From positions 1-50,189 of the forward strand of contig CAIMWI010000032.1 in the NCBI GenBank assembly GCA_903845215.1: 50,189 nucleotides of DNA. Reading direction: 5' to 3'. Below are positions 44,507 through 50,189 of the stretch, piece by piece. Position 1 is the first letter of the stretch, and every line of letters starts with the position of its first letter. The notes under the pieces are model-generated. The model was not told where the DNA came from. It saw only the letters and a list, made by a program, of their open reading frames with translations, and made no database searches. The position numbers and the translations under genes were made by a program. Source of the DNA: an uncultured Rhodobacterales bacterium. Its GTDB lineage: Bacteria; Pseudomonadota; Alphaproteobacteria; Rhodobacterales; Rhodobacteraceae.

Positions 44507-44898
44507 GAAGGCGGTTCCTTTGGCTAAAGCTGCAAATCTCGTCAACTTTTGAATATCTGAAGGGGTTTAAGCCGACAGTCAACTTTGGGCAGGATTCGGC
44601 TTTGAAGATGTCGGTGCGGCTAAAGTGGGCGTGGCGCTGATCAGGGCGCGTTAAAGGGCCAGCCCGTTGTGTAAATGCAATAAAGACATTGGGTTAATCT
44701 AAAAATCCCGATCCGGTTGTTTGGCGTTGCGTGGCGGGCAAGGCGGCGACCTGTGTCTGTCGAGCAACATGCACAGATTAATCATCACCCACCGACAAAT
44801 CTTCATTGACCCAATGATCTTTTGCGCCATCCTCACGTTCGAATTGGGCGGGGAAACCCCTTCGTCTGCGAATTTAGTGAACTTTGGAGCGTATAGCT
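44507..44898. promoter_or_regulatory. Divergent intergenic region before the second FG-GAP gene
   Basis: 392 bp with no supported gene. It must contain the promoters for the TIGR03032 gene (leftward) and the FG-GAP/RTX gene (rightward). GGAG at 44886-44889 is the ribosome site of the latter. The 12-mer CTTTTGCGCCAT (44819-44830) also occurs at 42761-42772, upstream of the other giant gene. I do not see a convincing sigma-70 promoter pair. Confidence 0.45.
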
Positions 44899-47800
44899 AT
44901 GACACAAAAAATCATCAATCTTGGCACACTTTCCGCGACCAAAGGGTTTAGAATTCAAGGCGACGCTAACTTTGACTACGCGGGCCAGAGTGTTTCTGAC
45001 GCCGGTGATGTCAATGGGGATGGAATTGACGACCTGATTGTTGGGGCGCCCAAGCACGATGGCGAGGCTGGCACCAATTTAGGGGCCGCCTATGTTGTTT
45101 ACGGCACGGATGGCGGGCCATCAGCGCCTGTTGATCTTGGCGCTCTTCAACCCACCCAAGGGTTCAGCATTTTTGGTGCCGATGGATATGGTCTTGCAGG
45201 TTCCAGCGTTTCATCTGCGGGTGACGTGAACGGCGATGGCATTGACGACCTGATTGTTGGGGCGCCGAATTACGGCACGGGTGCCGCCTATGTTGTTTAT
45301 GGCACGATGGGCGGGCCATCAGCGAACATCGACCTTGGCGATCTTCAACTCGCGCAAGGTTTCACGATCAAGGGTGCCGCACTTTTTGATGAGGCAGGGG
45401 TCAGTGTTTCTTCTGCCGGTGACGTCAACGGCGACGGCATTGACGACCTGATTGTTGGGGCAAAGAGAAGTAACGTAAGCGGCGATAATTCGGGTGCCGC
45501 CTATGTTGTTTATGGCGCAACGGGTTCCACACGCGGGGATGTTGACCTTGCTGATATGTCTGGCGACGAAGGCTATAAAATCGCGGGTCCTTCACAATAT
45601 GATTATGCAGGTGTCAGCGTTTCGTCTGCGGGCGACATCAATGGCGACGGGATCGATGATTTCATTGTGGGGGCTGACAAGGCAAACCCACCTCTAAAAG
45701 GGGACACAGGGGCGGCCTATGTCATCTACGGCACAAAAGACCTTACGCATGCCAACATTAGCCTTGCCACGCTGACACAGGACCAAGGGTTTGTCATTAA
45801 GGGTGCCACCAGTGGCGATCTAGCAGGTGTCAGTGTTTCTTCTGCGGGCGATATCAACGGCGACGGGGTTGATGACCTTGTTGTTGGCGCTTCGTTCGCC
45901 GAGATCAGCAGCGTTTATAGTGGTGCGGCCTATGTGATTTATGGCGCAAAAGGCACCAGACAGGCCGACATTGACCTTGCCGAATTGACGGAGAATCAAG
46001 GGTTCATCCTGAAAGGTGCAACAAGCTTAGATTCTGCAGGTTTCAGTGTTTCTTCTGCAGGCGACGTCAACGGCGACGGGGTCGATGACCTGATTGTCGG
46101 GGCGAAGGACAATGACGCGGGCGGCTACGATGCCGGCGCTGCCTATGTTATTTATGGATCAAAGGACCTTACCCGTGGGAATATTGACCTTGGGTTGCTG
46201 ACCGCCCGCGAGGGATTTGTGCTTAAGGGGGTTTTTGAATATAACAACGCGGGCGTCAGTGTTTCTGCCGCTGGCGATATCAACGGTGACGGGGTCGACG
46301 ACCTTGTTGTTGGCGGTTATGGATGGGCGGCGGGCGCGGGCGTCCTTTCTCCCGGTTTGGCCTATGTCGTTTACGGCACAAAAGATATCGACCTAGCCGC
46401 CCTAACCCCGACCCAAGGGTTTAAAATTCAAGGGGCCGTAGCAAGCCATAATGTAGGCAGCAGTGTTTCTTCTGCGGGGGATGTTAATGGCGACGGGATC
46501 GATGACGTTATTGTCGGAACGAGTGACCCTGTTGGCACCGTTTATGTCGTTTATGGCACAACAGATGCCACACGGGATGACCTTGATCTTAGCAATCTAA
46601 CCCCAAGCCAAGGGTTCGTTGTTCAGGGTACCAGTGCCATTATCATAAAGGCCGCGTCTGCCGCTGGCGACATTAACGGGGATGGCGCGGATGACCTTGT
46701 CGTTGGGTCGGGTGGTTTTGATGGGCTTGGTCGCGATGGATCGGGGGCCGCCTTTGTCATTTATGGCACGACAGGCGGGTCACATGATAACATTAACCTT
46801 GGCACCCTGACGTCAGACCAAGGGTTCTCGATTATCGGCGCCGCAACATATGATTATATCGGCAGCAGTGTTTCCGCTGCCGGTGACGTCAACAGGGACG
46901 GCATCGATGACCTGATTATCGGGGCAACACAAGTCAACGACGACGCAGGGGCTGCCTATGTTATCTATGGTTCATCCGCAAGCGGCGACATTGACCTTGC
47001 CAATCTGACCGCAACCCAAGGCTTCAGCCTTTTCGGTGCCTCATCCAATGATAACGCAGGTACCAGCGTGTCTTCCGCCGGTGATGTCAACGGGGACGGG
47101 ATCGACGACCTGATTGTCGGGGCGCCATACTACGGCGGGACTTCAGGTGCCGCCTATGTTGTTTACGGATCAAGCGGGGTCATCCCGTCCGTCATAAACC
47201 TTGGCACGATGACAGATGACCAAGGCTTTGCCATCACGGGCGTGTCCACTTATGACCAAGTAGGTTCCACTGTTTCATCTGCGGGTGATGTCAACGGCGA
47301 TGGTCTTGACGACCTTATCATTGGGTCCCCTTTCATTGGCATGGGCGATTTCGATAACCAATCGGGTTATGCTGCGGCGGGCGCAGCCTATGTTATCTAC
47401 GGCAAACAGGGTGGGGCAGGCGCGGACATCGATCTTGGTGAAATGTTGCCAGGGCAAGGTTTCACGCTGCTGGGGACCATGCCCGATTTTGCAGGTTGCA
47501 GTATTTCTGCGGCGGGCGATGTGAACGGGGATGGGATTGATGACATCCTTATTGGCTCGTATTATCACCCAGGTGACAACGGTTACGCAGGCGCGGCCTA
47601 TGTTGTTTATGGCACGGATGGCCCTAGGGACGCTGTCGTTGACCTTGGCGCACTAACCGCACGCGAGGGCTTCACCATTTCGGGTGAAGCGGACGGTGAT
47701 GGTGCGGGTGTTGGTGTTTCTGCTGCGGGTGACGTTAACGGGGACGGGGTCGATGACCTGATTGTCGGGGCTACTGGAAATGACGGGGGCGCTTACGATG

Positions 47801-50189
47801 CAGGGGCGGCCTATGTTATTTACGGCGTCAAATCCATCCCGAACGAGATTGACCTGACCGCCCTGAAACCGCGCGAAGGGTTCACCATCACAGGTGCGGC
47901 AGCAGGGGATTATGCCGGTTTTAGTGTATCTTCTGCGGGCGATATCAACCACGACGAGATTGATGACTTTATCGTCGGGGCGAAGGGCAACGCCGGAAAA
48001 GGGGCCGCCTATGTGGTTTATGGCACAACGGGGTCGACACATGCGGACATTGACCTTGGCGAACTGACGTCAGGCCAAGGGTTCACCATTCATGGCGCCA
48101 CCGGTGGTGATTATGCAGGTATCAGTGTTTCGTCTGCAGGTGACATCAACGGGGACGGTGTCGATGACCTGATTGTCGGGGCGTTTAAGAATGATGCAGC
48201 GGGTAATAATTCGGGGGCGGCCTATGTTATCTACGGCTCTTCAACCGAACCCTCTCGTGGCGATGTTAACCTTAATGCGCTGACCCCGGGCCAAGGGTTT
48301 GCCATTACGGGTGCTGCCAACGGGGACAGGTTAGGCTTTAGTGTTTCTGCTGCGGGCGACGTGAACGGGGATGGGGTCGATGATCTGATTGTTGGGGCGT
48401 CGGAAAATGATGCAGGCGCCGACAATGCGGGGGCGGCCTATGTTATCTATGGTTCAACCGAACCCTTTATTGGCCCCGTTAGCGTTGCGGGGCTGTCGCA
48501 GAACCAAGGCTTCACCATTAAGGGTGCCAGTGAATATGACTATGCAGGCTTAAGTGTTTCTGCAGCCGGTGACATCAACGGCGACGGCTACGACGACCTG
48601 ATCATCGGGGCGAAATACAATGACGCGAGTGGCAACGATGCGGGTGCCGCCTATGTCATTTACGGCGCAAGCCAAAACTTGCCGGCTGTCATTGACCTTG
48701 AAAATCTGCTCCCAAGCCAAAGGTTTGTTTTGCGGGGCGCAGCCGATTACGACGAAGCAGGCCATAGTGTTTCTGCTGCGGGCGATGTCAACGGGGATGG
48801 TATCGACGACCTGATTGTTGGGGCGAGGAGGAATGACGCGGGTGGTATCGACGCAGGTGCAGCCTATGTCATTTATGGCACATCGGGCGCCACACGGGCG
48901 AACATTGACCTTGGCGAACTGACGTCTAACCAAGGGTTTGTCATCAAGGGCGCAGACGATCGGGACAGGGCAGGCACCAGTGTTTCTGCTGCGGGCGATG
49001 TCAACGGGGACGGTATCGACGATCTGATCGTTGGGGCCCCACGCCTCGACTATGCGACCAACAGCCGAGGGGCCGCCTATGTCATTTACGGCACGACTGG
49101 ACCCAGAGAAGATGTCATCGATCTAGGCTCACTCACCGCAAACGAAGGCTTCATCGCTCAGGGTGCGGCCGTTTATTTCTCGAATGGTCCCAGTGTGTCT
49201 GCTGCGGGCGATGTCAACGGGGACGGGTATGACGACCTGATCATCGGGGCGGCCTACAGCGACGTCGGCGGTACTAATGCAGGTTCGGCCTATATTATCT
49301 ACGGCCAAGGTCTGCCAATCGCTGGCCCCGTTGCGCTGGAACTCAACGGCACGGCAGACGGCGAGACACTGACGGGCGGCGAACTTGACGATACGCTGAA
49401 CGGGCTTGGCGGCAATGACACGCTTATCGGCGATGCTGGCAATGACACGCTGGACGGCGGCACTGGGAATGACAGCCTGACGGGCGGCGCTGGCAATGAC
49501 ACCTATATCGTCGACAGTGCGAATGACCTTATCTTGGAAGATAGCGGTGCCGGTTCTGGCAGGGATGAGGTGCAAAGCTCTGCCAGCTTCATCCTATCGA
49601 ATAACGTCGAGAATTTGACCCTTACGGGGAATGACAGCCTTATTGGCACCGGCAATGCGCTTGATAACGTCATCACCGGCAATTCCGGCGATAACAGCCT
49701 GTCGGGCCTTGACGGAAACGACAGCCTGTATGGCGGCGTAGGCAATGACACCCTGTCTGGTGGGATTGGTGATGACCTTATGGACGGCGGTGCTGGCGAT
49801 GACACCTATGTCTTGACCAACCCCTTTGACTCTTTGGCGGATTCTGGTGGCACCGATCTGATTGAAAGTTCGATCACCTATCAACTTCTGGCAGGCTTTG
49901 AAAACCTGACCCTGACCGGCATCGCAATCACCGGGGCCGGCAACGCCTTGGATAACGTGATCATCGGCAACGGCAGTGACAATATCCTTGGGGGCTATGC
50001 CGGCCATGACACTGTTTACGGCGGGGCCGGCAACGACGCGCTTCACGGCGGCACAGGCGATGACAGCTTGATCGGTGGCGAAGGCGATGACACCCTGGCC
50101 GGAAATGAAGACAATGACACGCTTGATGGCGGTGCTGGCCATGACACGTTCTATGGTGACGATGGCGACGACAGCCTGATCGGTGGCGA
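44899..50189 (+). CDS. Second giant FG-GAP/RTX protein, 3' end beyond window
   Basis: Open frame from ATG 44899 to the window end (at least 1763 residues) with no stop codon; GGAG lies 9 bases upstream of the start. The protein begins almost directly with FG-GAP repeats and has no visible signal peptide. I count 21 blades with loops of the type AGDVNGDGIDDLIVG (44917 to about 49311). From about 49312 come RTX nonapeptides (GGNDTLIGDAGNDTLDGG) in several runs separated by strand-rich segments (NLTLTG, NALDNVI). It is probably a type I secreted protein whose C-terminal signal is off the window, perhaps using the exporter encoded at 27885-32628. Its codons end in A/T more often than those of the other giant gene. 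Confidence 0.9.
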   Translation, partial: MTQKIINLGTLSATKGFRIQGDANFDYAGQSVSDAGDVNGDGIDDLIVGAPKHDGEAGTNLGAAYVVYGTDGGPSAPVDLGALQPTQGFSIFGADGYGLAGSSVSSAGDVNGDGIDDLIVGAPNYGTGAAYVVYGTMGGPSANIDLGDLQLAQGFTIKGAALFDEAGVSVSSAGDVNGDGIDDLIVGAKRSNVSGDNSGAAYVVYGATGSTRGDVDLADMSGDEGYKIAGPSQYDYAGVSVSSAGDINGDGIDDFIVGADKANPPLKGDTGAAYVIYGTKDLTHANISLATLTQDQGFVIKGATSGDLAGVSVSSAGDINGDGVDDLVVGASFAEISSVYSGAAYVIYGAKGTRQADIDLAELTENQGFILKGATSLDSAGFSVSSAGDVNGDGVDDLIVGAKDNDAGGYDAGAAYVIYGSKDLTRGNIDLGLLTAREGFVLKGVFEYNNAGVSVSAAGDINGDGVDDLVVGGYGWAAGAGVLSPGLAYVVYGTKDIDLAALTPTQGFKIQGAVASHNVGSSVSSAGDVNGDGIDDVIVGTSDPVGTVYVVYGTTDATRDDLDLSNLTPSQGFVVQGTSAIIIKAASAAGDINGDGADDLVVGSGGFDGLGRDGSGAAFVIYGTTGGSHDNINLGTLTSDQGFSIIGAATYDYIGSSVSAAGDVNRDGIDDLIIGATQVNDDAGAAYVIYGSSASGDIDLANLTATQGFSLFGASSNDNAGTSVSSAGDVNGDGIDDLIVGAPYYGGTSGAAYVVYGSSGVIPSVINLGTMTDDQGFAITGVSTYDQVGSTVSSAGDVNGDGLDDLIIGSPFIGMGDFDNQSGYAAAGAAYVIYGKQGGAGADIDLGEMLPGQGFTLLGTMPDFAGCSISAAGDVNGDGIDDILIGSYYHPGDNGYAGAAYVVYGTDGPRDAVVDLGALTAREGFTISGEADGDGAGVGVSAAGDVNGDGVDDLIVGATGNDGGAYDAGAAYVIYGVKSIPNEIDLTALKPREGFTITGAAAGDYAGFSVSSAGDINHDEIDDFIVGAKGNAGKGAAYVVYGTTGSTHADIDLGELTSGQGFTIHGATGGDYAGISVSSAGDINGDGVDDLIVGAFKNDAAGNNSGAAYVIYGSSTEPSRGDVNLNALTPGQGFAITGAANGDRLGFSVSAAGDVNGDGVDDLIVGASENDAGADNAGAAYVIYGSTEPFIGPVSVAGLSQNQGFTIKGASEYDYAGLSVSAAGDINGDGYDDLIIGAKYNDASGNDAGAAYVIYGASQNLPAVIDLENLLPSQRFVLRGAADYDEAGHSVSAAGDVNGDGIDDLIVGARRNDAGGIDAGAAYVIYGTSGATRANIDLGELTSNQGFVIKGADDRDRAGTSVSAAGDVNGDGIDDLIVGAPRLDYATNSRGAAYVIYGTTGPREDVIDLGSLTANEGFIAQGAAVYFSNGPSVSAAGDVNGDGYDDLIIGAAYSDVGGTNAGSAYIIYGQGLPIAGPVALELNGTADGETLTGGELDDTLNGLGGNDTLIGDAGNDTLDGGTGNDSLTGGAGNDTYIVDSANDLILEDSGAGSGRDEVQSSASFILSNNVENLTLTGNDSLIGTGNALDNVITGNSGDNSLSGLDGNDSLYGGVGNDTLSGGIGDDLMDGGAGDDTYVLTNPFDSLADSGGTDLIESSITYQLLAGFENLTLTGIAITGAGNALDNVIIGNGSDNILGGYAGHDTVYGGAGNDALHGGTGDDSLIGGEGDDTLAGNEDNDTLDGGAGHDTFYGDDGDDSLIGG
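44917..49311 (+). repeat. 21 tandem FG-GAP repeats (3 x 7)
   Basis: Uninterrupted array of 21 units of roughly 185-230 bp. The calcium loops occur at about 45003, 45218, 45415, 45628, 45844, 46058, 46270, 46477, 46662, 46879, 47078, 47281, 47513, 47728, 47935, 48139, 48354, 48566, 48779, 48995 and 49205. Blade 15 has a degenerate loop (NHDEIDD) and blade 10 has NRDGIDD. No spacer divides the array, so dividing it into three propellers rests on the count alone. Confidence 0.85.
49312..50189 (+). repeat. RTX calcium-binding nonapeptide array
   Basis: Glycine/aspartate-rich nonapeptides (GGxGxDxLx) in at least three runs, around 49370-49510, 49675-49810 and 49975-50189, separated by about 35-55-residue strand segments. 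They bind calcium and drive folding outside the cell in type I secreted proteins. The array continues past the window end. Confidence 0.9.

Noticed and set aside
44830..44860. GTTCGAAT resembling a tRNA T-loop
   Set aside because: No matching acceptor, D-arm or anticodon stem can be folded around it.
47275..49805. Minus-strand frames opposite the second FG-GAP gene
   Set aside because: They mirror the repeats on the other strand and have no independent support.

Overview
The window looks like a chromosomal segment of a marine-type alphaproteobacterium of the Rhodobacterales (roseobacter/Paracoccaceae-like). This is inferred from the high GC content, dense ATGA-coupled operons and gene families typical of that group. 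No rRNA or other phylogenetic marker is present, so the placement is an inference.

Left part (1-23400): a catabolic and transport island for small N-methylated or zwitterionic compounds. A PhyH-type dioxygenase and an SDR open the window. A minus-strand operon follows (5919 down to 2025): RidA-like protein, alpha/beta hydrolase, a CaiB/BaiF CoA-transferase fused to a flavin reductase, and a DUF1185 'amino acid synthesis' protein. Divergently on the plus strand lie an aldehyde dehydrogenase and a luciferase-like monooxygenase resembling the trigonelline ring-opening oxygenase. They are followed by a recognisable carnitine set: CaiD-like hydratase, L-carnitine dehydrogenase, a BKACE (dehydrocarnitine cleavage) enzyme and a CdhR-like AraC regulator. 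Next come a PotABCD-type ABC transporter, an acyl-CoA dehydrogenase, an ATP-grasp acyl-CoA ligase and a beta-lactamase-fold hydrolase. Together these could import gamma-butyrobetaine or carnitine, activate it, oxidise and hydrate it, and cleave it towards glycine betaine. The luciferase-like, flavin reductase, aldehyde dehydrogenase and hydrolase genes suggest a second arm that opens an N-methylated heterocycle. A PhnDCE-like ABC transporter closes this part.

Right part (23551-50189): a surface-protein system. One long minus-strand operon starts with a 2972-residue secreted protein (42367 to 33449). It continues through a SapC-like protein, a TolC-type lipoprotein, a type I secretion ABC transporter and an HlyD adaptor, all joined by 4-bp overlaps. 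It ends with a TIGR03032-family protein and a fused GT2-TPR-GT41 glycosyltransferase. The giant protein has two VCBS-like repeats, then four blocks of exactly seven FG-GAP repeats, three of them followed by a calcium-binding spacer and the last by a type I secretion C-terminus. This reads as four integrin-alpha-like seven-bladed propellers in a row. After a 1.1-kb non-coding stretch comes a second TIGR03032 gene. Divergent from it is a second, unfinished FG-GAP/RTX gene (44899 to beyond the window end) with 21 FG-GAP repeats, three times seven. The most interesting hypothesis is a type I secreted multi-propeller surface protein that is glycosylated in the cytoplasm by the operon's own GT41 enzyme, with TIGR03032 proteins as partners of unknown function.
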